From positions 1 to 5,049 of the forward strand of contig JAFVET010000012.1 of assembly GCA_017475875.1 (NCBI GenBank): a DNA stretch of 5,049 nucleotides, given 5' to 3'. The notes beneath the pieces are model-generated. The model was not told where the DNA came from. It worked only from the letters and a program-made list of their open reading frames with translations, and did no database searches. Source of the stretch: Candidatus Methanomethylophilaceae archaeon. Its GTDB lineage: Archaea; Thermoplasmatota; Thermoplasmata; Methanomassiliicoccales; Methanomethylophilaceae. A program made the translations under genes and the position numbers. Below, piece after piece: positions 1-5,049 of this stretch (position 1 is the stretch's first letter; the number at the start of each line of letters is the position of its first letter).

Positions 1-989
1 CGGACGGTTTCCACCACATGTTCCTGATACCGACGTGTTCGTCGGAGATCATGGCCGTCGACCTCGAGACCATAGCCGGGCGCCTTTCCGACCGTCACGG
101 GGTTGACGTGATACCGGTCAAGGCGGACGTCAACTTCCTGGCGTCCAAGCACGGTGCGGTATGGGGCCTGTACGAGGCGGTGATCGACCGTCTGGTGACC
201 GACGTACCCATGGAGAAGGGAACGGTCAACTTCGTCGCCCGTTGGTTCTACGGGCTGGGGAAGGATTCCAACATGGAGGTGTTCGACCGTCTGTTGGGAC
301 TCCTCGGCCTGAGGCGCAACGTGTGCTTCATCGATTATTGCGATTACGGCATCACCGAGCGGTTCTGCACCGCCGAGTTCGACCTGGTCTTCGGGGAGAC
401 GGCCTTCAACAACCGTCTGGCGGACCGGATAGCCGAGTCCACCGGACGCAGGAGGGCCGGGGAGGTGTTCGTTCCCGACGGATTCCATGAGTGCGTGCAA
501 TGGGTTACCGACGTGGCGGAATACACGGGCAGGACCGACAGGTTGGAAGAGGCCGTGACCGTGCTCCGTCGGGAGTACGATGCGATCCTGGACGCCCGCC
601 GCGCGGACACCGAGGGGAGGGACGTGGTCGTCTACGCCCTGAACACCCCCGACGTCGAGTGGCAGATGCAGGTGGCCCGCGACGCGGGACTGAACGTGAG
701 GGCCATCGTGTACAACGAGGGCAACTATACGGACCTCGACGTGAAGATGCCCGATTACGGGGACATACCTTTCATTAAGGGCGGGTTCTGCGAGGTGGAG
801 CGGTTGATCCGCGAGCGCAGGCCCGACGTGATAGTGACGAACGACTGGGCCAGGGCGTCTAGGACCGACGTCCCGTACAGCAGGATGGGATCGAGGTACT
901 TCGGACTCAGGGCGGTCTCGGACTGGCTGGACTCGGTCGTGGAATGCATGCGCCTCCCCGGCGGAAGGGGTTGGAAGGAGGGACTATGA
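1..989 (+). CDS. Nitrogenase component 1-type oxidoreductase, D/E-like subunit (5' partial)
   Basis: Probable catalytic-side subunit of a nitrogenase-like reductase, a cytoplasmic family in which an ATP-driven NifH-like protein passes electrons to a two-subunit component 1. The frame is open from base 3 (328 residues visible), so the ATG at 18 is internal and roughly 100-130 N-terminal residues lie outside. The visible part opens with PTCSSEIMAVDLETIA (Cys codon 36-38), matching the conserved TC-x-x-E-(I/L)-x-x-x-D segment with the third cluster cysteine. A Rossmann-like half follows (VVVYALNTPDVEWQMQVA, then RRPDVIVTND), and the end PYSRMGSRYFGLRA corresponds to the family's terminal G-Y-x-G-A region. 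Aligned by eye with NifD, the FeMo-cofactor histidine (RQMHS) is glycine here (codon 888-890), and I see no equivalent of the cofactor cysteine segment. N2 fixation is therefore unlikely. The stop overlaps the next gene's ATG, so the two are translationally coupled. The superfamily call is firm; the substrate is unknown. Confidence 0.85.
   Translation, partial: DGFHHMFLIPTCSSEIMAVDLETIAGRLSDRHGVDVIPVKADVNFLASKHGAVWGLYEAVIDRLVTDVPMEKGTVNFVARWFYGLGKDSNMEVFDRLLGLLGLRRNVCFIDYCDYGITERFCTAEFDLVFGETAFNNRLADRIAESTGRRRAGEVFVPDGFHECVQWVTDVAEYTGRTDRLEEAVTVLRREYDAILDARRADTEGRDVVVYALNTPDVEWQMQVARDAGLNVRAIVYNEGNYTDLDVKMPDYGDIPFIKGGFCEVERLIRERRPDVIVTNDWARASRTDVPYSRMGSRYFGLRAVSDWLDSVVECMRLPGGRGWKEGL
973..982 (+). 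promoter_or_regulatory. Shine-Dalgarno site of the K-like gene
   Basis: The purine run GGAAGGAGGG ends 3 nt before the ATG at 986, and its GGAGG core (977-981) leaves a 4-nt spacer. It decides the start: an in-frame ATG at 944 would add 14 residues (HAPPRRKG...) that look like the out-of-frame tail of the previous gene, whereas the protein from 986 opens directly in family sequence. The site lies inside the end of the upstream gene, as expected for coupled translation in an operon. Confidence 0.75.
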
Positions 990-2272
990 ACGTAAGGCCT
1001 GACGGGCTTCTGGGGGCGACCCTCGCGGTCGAGTCCCTCGGGGCCTTCGACACGTTGATCAACGGCGCCGGAGGGTGCCGTTCCAGGATGCAGATAATCC
1101 TCAGGGACCTCGACCCCGAATACAGGGGCGAGGACGAGGGCTGTTGCAGGTCGCGCTACTTCAGCAGGCAGTCGCGCCTCCCGTGCACGCACATAAACGG
1201 CGACGACATCGTGTTCGGCACCGGACCCAAGGTCGCGGACGCCGTGAAATCGATGGCGGACAACGGGAAGGGCACGGTCATGGTGGAGACTCTCAGTGCC
1301 TCGCTGGTCTGTTCCGACTATTCCCGCGACATCCCGCCCGAGATGATGCCCGTCCTTCTGACAGGCGACCTGTCGTCGATGTCCTTCGAGGACGGTTTCG
1401 ATCTAGCCACGAGGGAGGCCATCGCTTCGTTGGGCATAGAGTGCACCGAACGCGATCCGGTCGGGGTGAACATCCTCGGATACGGGATACCCGATCTGGG
1501 TTGGAACTACGGCATGGAGGAGTTCAGGCGTCTGCTGGAGCCCATGGGCGTCCACATACTCTCCTTCGTGAGCTGCATCCCCGGGAAGGACGCCCTCATG
1601 GGCTCGGGGAACGCATCGCTCAACGTGCTCGTCAGACCTTCGGTGTGCACGTCCACCGCGGAATGGTATTCGGAGAGGTGCGGGATACCGTACCTAGTGC
1701 CTTCCGAAGGGGCCCCGGTGGGTTATTCGGCCACCAGGGCGTTCGTCCGCGAGGTCGCGGAGGCACTGGGTCTGGATCCCCGTCCGTCTCTGGAACACAT
1801 CGACCGGGAGGAGGCGGCGGTCAGGCGTATGCTCCTCAACTTCAACCGCGGCGTGGATATGCTCCGCGCCCGCAGGTTCTCGGCCGAGGGGGATTCTTCT
1901 GTCCTGTTGCCTCTGGTCCGTTGGATGTACGAGAAGTTCATGATGGTCCCCGCATCGGTGGTGCCCACCGATTCCTCCCGTTCCGGAGAGCTGGAGTCGT
2001 ATCTGGAAAGGATAGGGTTCGGCGGTTCGTTCGGTGCGTCGTGCGACAAGGAGGTGGAGGTGGACTTCACCGACGGTGTGACAGCCAAGGCCATGGAACT
2101 CGCGGGGGACGCCTGCGCCCACATCGGGATAGGCATGCCATATGCACTCAACGTCAATCTGATCGGCAGATGCCTCGTGGGTTGCGGGGGATGCAGGTTC
2201 ATCCTGGATTCGGTGCTCAACGGGTCGGAGAGGTTCATCTGCGGGCAACCGTCCATGGCCGACATGCGCTGA
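986..2272 (+). CDS. Nitrogenase component 1-type oxidoreductase, K/N-like subunit
   Basis: Complete 428-residue partner subunit, within the usual component 1 length. It begins with GLLGATLAVESLGAFDTLIN and GAGGC, the classic N-terminus leading to the first cluster cysteine (Cys31). LPCTHINGDDIVFGTG (Cys67) matches the second cysteine and the D-D-x-V-F-G-G segment, and Cys109 (SASLVCSDY) is the likely third. The Cys31-Cys67 spacing is about 36, against 25 in NifK as I recall it, and the extra stretch carries a Cys53-Cys54 pair. TGDLSSMSFEDGFDLA matches the family's gF-x-G-x-x-x-G-y-d-x-A region. At the C-terminus, where the family has VGY-x-GG, this protein reads RCLVGCGGC (Cys396, Cys400, Cys403), with Cys419 after it. 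It should bind an Fe-S cluster at the interface with the D/E-like subunit encoded immediately upstream, with which it shares ATGA. It is too unlike NifK to call nifK, and CfbD (F430 synthesis) acts as a single-gene homodimer, so a heteromeric enzyme of unknown substrate fits best. Confidence 0.85.
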   Translation: MNVRPDGLLGATLAVESLGAFDTLINGAGGCRSRMQIILRDLDPEYRGEDEGCCRSRYFSRQSRLPCTHINGDDIVFGTGPKVADAVKSMADNGKGTVMVETLSASLVCSDYSRDIPPEMMPVLLTGDLSSMSFEDGFDLATREAIASLGIECTERDPVGVNILGYGIPDLGWNYGMEEFRRLLEPMGVHILSFVSCIPGKDALMGSGNASLNVLVRPSVCTSTAEWYSERCGIPYLVPSEGAPVGYSATRAFVREVAEALGLDPRPSLEHIDREEAAVRRMLLNFNRGVDMLRARRFSAEGDSSVLLPLVRWMYEKFMMVPASVVPTDSSRSGELESYLERIGFGGSFGASCDKEVEVDFTDGVTAKAMELAGDACAHIGIGMPYALNVNLIGRCLVGCGGCRFILDSVLNGSERFICGQPSMADMR

Positions 2273-2290
2273 TATCCACATTCACATCGG

Positions 2291-3691
2291 TCACGACAAC
2301 GCGGGGATGACGGAGAAGGTCAGGACGAAATAGGCGACGAACACCGCTCCGAGTACGACCACCATCTTCGAGAGCTCCCTCGCCCTTCCCGTGAACGCCA
2401 TGCCCACGATGTATATCAGGATGCCGAACGCTATCCCGTCCGTGATCGAACCGGAGAGGACCATCATGATGACCGTCGTGAACACGGTCGTCATCGTCAC
2501 AGGATCGTTGGAATCCACGTCCTTGATGGACGAGAACATCATGAAACCCACGATCACCAGGGCGCCTATCGTGCACGCGGAAGTTATGACCGAGAACACC
2601 GGGGCGAAGAACATCGCCAGAAGGAACAGCAGTCCGACGACCAGTGCCATCAGTCCTGTCCTGGCCCCTGCGGCGATGCCGGTGTTCGACTCCACGAACG
2701 CGGTCGTGGTCGACGTGCCGGCTACCGCACCGATCACGGTCGCGGCGGCGTCCACCTCGAGGGCTTTCTCGCTGATCTCCCCTTCGTTGGAGTCGTCCAT
2801 TATCCCGGTCGAGCGACCTATCGACATGAGGGTCCCGGTGGTGTCGAAGATGTCGACGATGAGGAGGGAGACGATGCTGACCACGAACGCGGGTATCATC
2901 GGCACATCGAACATCGTGAATTCCGTGAACACCGAACCGAAGAGTCCCAGGTCGGGCACGGTGGCGATCTCGTTCACCGCCGACGTTCCGACGCCGGGGA
3001 TCAGGCTGGTACCGTTGACGACGGTATCCCATCCGAAGTACTGGCCGCCGACCAGACCCACCGCGACGGTGGCCAACGATCCGAACAGGATGGCGTACCA
3101 GCGGTGCTTGTACCAGAGCGCCACGGTCAGGATTATGCAGAAAAACGCGAGCAGCACCCCGGGCGATCCCAGGTCCCCCAGGGTCAGGGCGGACCCGTTC
3201 CCGTGGACTATTATCCCGCAGTTGAACAGACCGACGCAGACGATGAAGAAACCTATACCAACGGACATGGAGACCTTGATCACACGCGGTATCTCTTGGA
3301 TGATCTTGGACCTCATTCCGGTGACCGACATCGCGAAGAAGAGCACACCCGAGACCAGCACGATCATCATCGCCTGATGGTAGGTGAAGCCCATCGCACT
3401 CACCACCGTATACGAAACGAAGGCGTTGATACCCATGCCTGGAGCAAGGGCCACGGGGAACCGTGCGTAAAGGGCCATCAGGATGCAGGAGATCCCGGAT
3501 GCCAGGGCGGTGGCCCCGACGAGCTGTTGGAAATCTATATCGGAAGTGCTCGAGAGTATGATCGGGTTCACAGCGAGGATGTAGAACATCGCCAGGAAGG
3601 TCACTATGCCTCCCCTTATCTCCGTCTGGATGTCCGAACCCCTTTCGGTGATTTGGAAGAACCTGTCGACCGTCCCGATCTCACTGGACAT
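2291..3691 (-). CDS. AzgA-type (NCS2) guanine/hypoxanthine permease
   Basis: A 466-residue polytopic membrane protein that imports purine bases (adenine, guanine or hypoxanthine) by proton symport, feeding purine salvage. The N-terminus VDRFFQITERGSDIQTEI with GGIVTFLAMFYILAVNP (27-43) is the signature opening of the AzgA/PbuG branch. ALAPGMGINAF (81-91) is the TM3 motif. VDIFDTTGTLMSIG (279-292) matches TM8. GTSTTTAFVESNTGIAAGA (325-343) plus RTGL is the TM10 region. Acidic residues Asp280 or Asp283 and Glu334 sit where AzgA-family purine-binding residues lie. The length and the repeated hydrophobic segments fit the 12-14 helix fold. The stop lies 18 bp from the convergent stop of the K-like subunit gene, so the two transcripts probably overlap at their 3' ends. 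The ATG at 3691 has no Shine-Dalgarno site but has a TATA box about 27 nt upstream. The family is clear; which purine is carried cannot be read from the sequence. Confidence 0.95.
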   Translation of the reverse strand: MSSEIGTVDRFFQITERGSDIQTEIRGGIVTFLAMFYILAVNPIILSSTSDIDFQQLVGATALASGISCILMALYARFPVALAPGMGINAFVSYTVVSAMGFTYHQAMMIVLVSGVLFFAMSVTGMRSKIIQEIPRVIKVSMSVGIGFFIVCVGLFNCGIIVHGNGSALTLGDLGSPGVLLAFFCIILTVALWYKHRWYAILFGSLATVAVGLVGGQYFGWDTVVNGTSLIPGVGTSAVNEIATVPDLGLFGSVFTEFTMFDVPMIPAFVVSIVSLLIVDIFDTTGTLMSIGRSTGIMDDSNEGEISEKALEVDAAATVIGAVAGTSTTTAFVESNTGIAAGARTGLMALVVGLLFLLAMFFAPVFSVITSACTIGALVIVGFMMFSSIKDVDSNDPVTMTTVFTTVIMMVLSGSITDGIAFGILIYIVGMAFTGRARELSKMVVVLGAVFVAYFVLTFSVIPALS

Positions 3692-3712
3692 GGGTGTTGG
3701 ATACCTATCTGT

Positions 3713-3722
3713 GGATATATAA
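3713..3722 (-). promoter_or_regulatory. Archaeal TATA box of the permease gene
   Basis: On the minus strand the sequence reads TTATATATCC, centred about 27 nt before the permease ATG at 3691. Archaeal transcription usually starts about 25 nt downstream of the box centre, which would place the 5' end within a few bases of the ATG. No Shine-Dalgarno-like purine run precedes the ATG (CCAACACCC), consistent with a leaderless mRNA. Confidence 0.6.
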
Positions 3723-3755
3723 TGTCAGCCTAGCCTCGAATCCTTGGACCGACTG

Positions 3756-3765
3756 TATTTTTTAA
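3756..3765 (+). promoter_or_regulatory. Archaeal TATA-like box of the parvulin gene
   Basis: The A/T run TATTTTTTAA stands out in a G+C-rich setting and is centred about 27 nt before the ATG at 3787, giving a predicted start at or just before that codon. This spacing also argues against the in-frame GTG at 3772, which lies between the box and the expected transcription start. Confidence 0.5.
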
Positions 3766-3786
3766 CCCCAGGTGGATAGAGGGGGC

Positions 3787-4068
3787 ATGGTAAAAAGCGT
3801 CAACGCTTCGCATATACTCGTCAAGAACGCCAAAGATGCGGAGAGCATCATGTCCCGCCTCCAGAAGGGGGAGGACTTCGCTGAGCTCGCCAAGCGTTAC
3901 TCCAAATGTCCCTCGAAGAGCAAGGGCGGGAACCTCGGCTGGTTCGGAAAGGGAGAGATGGTCCCCGAGTTCGAGAAGGCCGCTTTCGAAGGGAAGATCG
4001 GGGAGATAGTCGGACCGGTCAAGACCGAGTTCGGATACCACATCATAAAGATAAACGATCAGAAATGA
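3787..4068 (+). CDS. Parvulin-type peptidyl-prolyl cis-trans isomerase (PpiC-like)
   Basis: A 93-residue single-domain rotamase that speeds cis-trans isomerisation of prolyl bonds during protein folding. It has no signal peptide or membrane segment, so it acts in the cytoplasm. It matches E. coli parvulin 10 (PpiC, also 93 residues) from end to end: ASHILVK near the N-terminus, GEDFAELAKRYSKCPS, GGNLGWFGKGEMVPEFEKAA, then GPVKTEFGYHIIKI. The active-site set is intact: His9, Cys41, Met58, Phe62 and His85. I chose the ATG at 3787 because it restores the family's usual length, has a GAGGGGG run just upstream, and sits at the right distance from the TATA-like box; the GTG at 3772 would add five residues with no family counterpart. 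The gene is transcribed alone, divergently from the permease, and ends before a hairpin and T-run. I am confident of the function; the client proteins are unknown. Confidence 0.95.
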   Translation: MVKSVNASHILVKNAKDAESIMSRLQKGEDFAELAKRYSKCPSKSKGGNLGWFGKGEMVPEFEKAAFEGKIGEIVGPVKTEFGYHIIKINDQK

Positions 4069-4121
4069 TTTCCAATTCAGCCCGAAAGGGCTGGAAAACA
4101 TCTTCCGACAACCATTTTTTT
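4069..4121 (+). terminator. Probable terminator of the parvulin gene
   Basis: Ten bases after the stop codon a hairpin CAGCCC-GAAA-GGGCTG (4078-4093) forms a 6-bp stem closed by a GAAA tetraloop. An alternative fold keeps GCCC/GGGC and pairs TTTCCA (4069-4074) with TGGAAA (4092-4097) around a 5-nt bulge. A run of seven T follows at 4115-4121, the kind of oligo-U tract that ends archaeal transcripts. The 21-nt gap between stem and T-run is longer than in a bacterial intrinsic terminator, so the T-run may be the terminator itself and the hairpin a 3'-end stabiliser. Confidence 0.5.
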
Positions 4122-4292
4122 GGAATGGAAGCGGTCATGAGCCGCCTTCGTTCGTTACAACGGTCTTCCATGTTCCCGAGTCACCGCTAGATTGCGGTCA
4201 TACAAAGTGACAGGCGAAGATTGGGGCGTGGTGAAATCGGAACAAGATGTATCCGAACCAACGTCGTCTGTATTTCTGTACGGATTGTGTGT
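4122..4292. other. Convergent intergenic stretch, no gene recognised
   Basis: About 170 nt lie between the parvulin terminator and the stop codon of the minus-strand gene. I see no convincing coding frame and no tRNA: no T-loop with a matching stem was found on either strand. Two small hairpins are possible: GCGG/CCGC (4131-4134 with 4142-4145) and ACCGC/GCGGT (4183-4187 with 4194-4198). The 8-mer GCGGTCAT occurs twice (4131-4138 and 4194-4201). The base composition is less G+C-rich than the genes. It may simply be the 3' regions of two converging transcripts. Confidence 0.4.
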
Positions 4293-4718
4293 TCAGGAAA
4301 CGCACTCGTAGATGGTCTTGACGAGTTCGTCGCGTGCATCGTCTGGAATCGTTTCTCTGGCGGAGGTGTGGTAGGCGCGGGCGAACGCCAGTACGTTCTC
4401 CTTGCAACCGACGAAGTAGATGAACCCGCCCTTCTTACCCATGAGGTCGTAGTTCAGTATGCATCCCAGACATCTGTCGAAACCATACGGGATCTCGAAA
4501 TCAGTCAGTTTGCCCATGGGCGCCAGCTTCCTGCGCTTGGACTCTATGAAGTCGACGTTCTCCGCATAGGCTTTTCCGATGTCGTCGCAGACCTCGAAGC
4601 TGACCGTGCTCTCGTTCTCACCGTCAGGCGACACGGCAACGCCGTCGTCCTCCGAGAACTTCCCGAACAGCCCGTCGTACTGTTGGATGAATTGTTTGAG
4701 GATCTCTTTAGATTCCAT
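4293..4718 (-). CDS. Hypothetical protein, 141 residues, with a CLGC motif
   Basis: I do not recognise this family. The protein is soluble and rather acidic, with no signal peptide or membrane helix. The N-terminal part (MESKEILKQFIQQYDGLFGK) looks helical, and a 23-37 stretch rich in Asp, Glu and Gly looks like a linker. In the middle, FEIPYGFDRCLGCILNY carries Cys83-x-x-Cys86; GGFIYFVGC (97-105) and ENVLAFARAYH (107-117) look like a strand and a helix. Five cysteines in all (44, 83, 86, 105, 139) allow a metal or redox site, but no zinc-ribbon pattern is complete. The coding call rests on a coherent, well-mixed protein, a GAAGGA ribosome site 7 nt before the ATG, and the fact that competing frames are shorter or basic and low-complexity. 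It lies downstream of the partial gene at the window edge on the same strand, and no TATA box is visible before it, so co-transcription is likely. Confidence 0.75.
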   Translation of the reverse strand: MESKEILKQFIQQYDGLFGKFSEDDGVAVSPDGENESTVSFEVCDDIGKAYAENVDFIESKRRKLAPMGKLTDFEIPYGFDRCLGCILNYDLMGKKGGFIYFVGCKENVLAFARAYHTSARETIPDDARDELVKTIYECVS

Positions 4719-4725
4719 GTTATCG

Positions 4726-4731
4726 TCCTTC
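4726..4731 (-). promoter_or_regulatory. Ribosome binding site of the 141-residue gene
   Basis: GAAGGA on the minus strand, 7 nt before the ATG at 4718, supports that start. An upstream ATG at 4735 is out of frame with this protein. The presence of this site, with no TATA box nearby, suits a downstream gene of an operon. Confidence 0.5.
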
Positions 4732-4742
4732 GCATGAAAATG

Positions 4743-4777
4743 GGGGAGGGGCGCCTCGATGGAGGGGCCCGCTCCCC
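4743..4777 (-). terminator. Long G+C-rich intercistronic hairpin (terminator-like)
   Basis: The two arms pair almost completely: GGGGAG (4743-4748) with CTCCCC (4772-4777), GGGC (4749-4752) with GCCC (4767-4770), and CCTC (4754-4757) with GAGG (4762-4765). Only a single bulged base (4771), one G-G opposition (4753/4766) and a 4-nt loop interrupt it, giving 14 pairs, 13 of them G-C. On the minus strand it starts 8 nt after the stop of the partial gene, and CCATTTTC follows it, which is only a short T-run. It could terminate transcription partly, or protect the 3' end of the upstream message and so set the ratio of the two proteins. It ends 24 nt before the next gene's ATG. Confidence 0.55.
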
Positions 4778-4784
4778 GTTTCGA

Positions 4785-5049
4785 TCACTGGTTGACCGCT
4801 TTCAGGATGGAGGCGAACATCGCGTTGATGTCGCTCTCGGAGGCGAACCCGGTGTTCCTGTACTGGTAGGGGTTCGTGCCATCCACGACCATGTCGCCCT
4901 TGTATGCGGTGATGTACAGCATGCTCACCTCTGAGGATCCCATGGCCCTGCTCTTCATGAACGCGAACGCGCCGTCGAAGCCGGCGTAGGAGTCGACGGT
5001 GACGACGGTGTAGGAACCCGGATCGGTGCTGACGGAGGCCTTGATGGCC
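4785..5049 (-). CDS. Hypothetical protein, C-terminal fragment (5' end outside window)
   Basis: The frame is open from the right edge to a TGA at 4787-4785, giving 87 residues of C-terminus with no start inside the window that is needed to explain it. The sequence alternates predicted strands and helices: ASVSTDPGSYTVVTVDSYAG, then FDGAFAFMKSRAMGSSEVSM, LYITAYKGDMVVDG, and a final helix SDINAMFASILKAVNQ. It has no cysteine and no membrane segment in this part. The pattern resembles a small alpha/beta domain, but I cannot name a family. The codon choice (many C- or G-ending codons) agrees with the other genes here, and the other minus-strand frames lack a comparably coherent protein. It is the upstream gene of the pair with the 141-residue protein, separated by 66 nt that contain the strong hairpin. 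Confidence 0.65.
   Translation of the reverse strand, partial: AIKASVSTDPGSYTVVTVDSYAGFDGAFAFMKSRAMGSSEVSMLYITAYKGDMVVDGTNPYQYRNTGFASESDINAMFASILKAVNQ

Noticed and set aside
2171..2194. CX3CX2C read as a radical SAM motif
   Set aside because: The spacing matches by chance: the motif lies at the C-terminus of a component 1 protein, not near the start of a TIM-barrel domain, and no other radical SAM feature is present.
1..2272. True nitrogen-fixing nifDK
   Set aside because: The cofactor histidine region is altered, the cofactor cysteine segment is absent, and the subunits diverge from NifD and NifK at length and in several motifs.
1694..2281. Minus-strand open frames of 195 and 180 codons opposite the K-like subunit
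   Set aside because: Both are low-quality, His/Arg- or Ser/Pro-rich translations caused by G+C-rich codons; the plus-strand frame carries the family motifs.
1075..2310. A 411-codon plus-strand frame overlapping the K-like gene
   Set aside because: It is a frame-shifted shadow rich in Arg, Gly and His, with no ribosome site or recognisable motif.
2391..3377. A 328-codon open frame on the plus strand, antisense to the permease gene
   Set aside because: Its product is a Thr/Pro/Ser/Met-rich string with no domain. It mirrors the codons of the permease, whose family match is unmistakable.
3706..3717. Small inverted repeat TATC-TGTG-GATA next to the permease TATA box, as an operator
   Set aside because: Four-base arms that overlap an A/T-rich TATA box are expected by chance.
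4137..4190. A 17-codon frame (MSRLRSLQRSS...) after the parvulin terminator
   Set aside because: It is very short, basic and lies in the non-coding gap; the upstream purines are poorly placed and nothing else supports translation.
4221..4934. A 237-codon plus-strand frame across the right-hand genes
   Set aside because: It runs antisense to two minus-strand genes and through their intergenic hairpin, and its Val/Asp/Arg-rich translation shows no domain.

Overview
The window looks archaeal, and I infer a methanogen-type euryarchaeote, most plausibly of the Methanomassiliicoccales/Thermoplasmatota kind. The reasons are TATA-like boxes about 27 nt before two start codons that have almost no leader, Shine-Dalgarno sites on the genes inside operons, a moderately high G+C content, and a paired nitrogenase-superfamily locus of non-diazotroph type. 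This placement is inferred from the style of the sequence; no marker gene in the window proves it.

Layout. Positions 1-2272 (+) hold two overlapping genes for a nitrogenase component 1-type oxidoreductase. The first is a D/E-like subunit cut by the left edge. The second is a complete K/N-like subunit that starts inside the stop codon of the first (ATGA). After an 18-bp convergent gap, 2291-3691 (-) encodes an AzgA-type (NCS2) purine permease. A 95-bp divergent promoter region (3692-3786) separates it from a small stand-alone parvulin-type peptidyl-prolyl isomerase (3787-4068, +). A probable terminator and about 170 nt of non-coding sequence follow. The right end is a minus-strand pair: an unidentified 141-residue protein (4293-4718) and, upstream of it, the C-terminal part of another unidentified protein (4785-5049, running off the edge). 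A long G+C-rich hairpin lies between these two.

How the genes work together. The two nitrogenase-like subunits almost certainly form one complex, fed electrons by a NifH-like ATPase that would lie outside the window. The K-like subunit keeps three cysteines at the positions that hold the P-cluster or [4Fe-4S] cluster. The D-like subunit has glycine where nitrogenase has the FeMo-cofactor histidine ligand. This points to a nitrogenase-like reductase of unknown substrate, not a nitrogen-fixing enzyme. The K-like subunit also has an unusual C-terminal cysteine cluster. This pair is the best candidate for an undescribed system. The permease and parvulin are ordinary housekeeping genes with no visible link to it.
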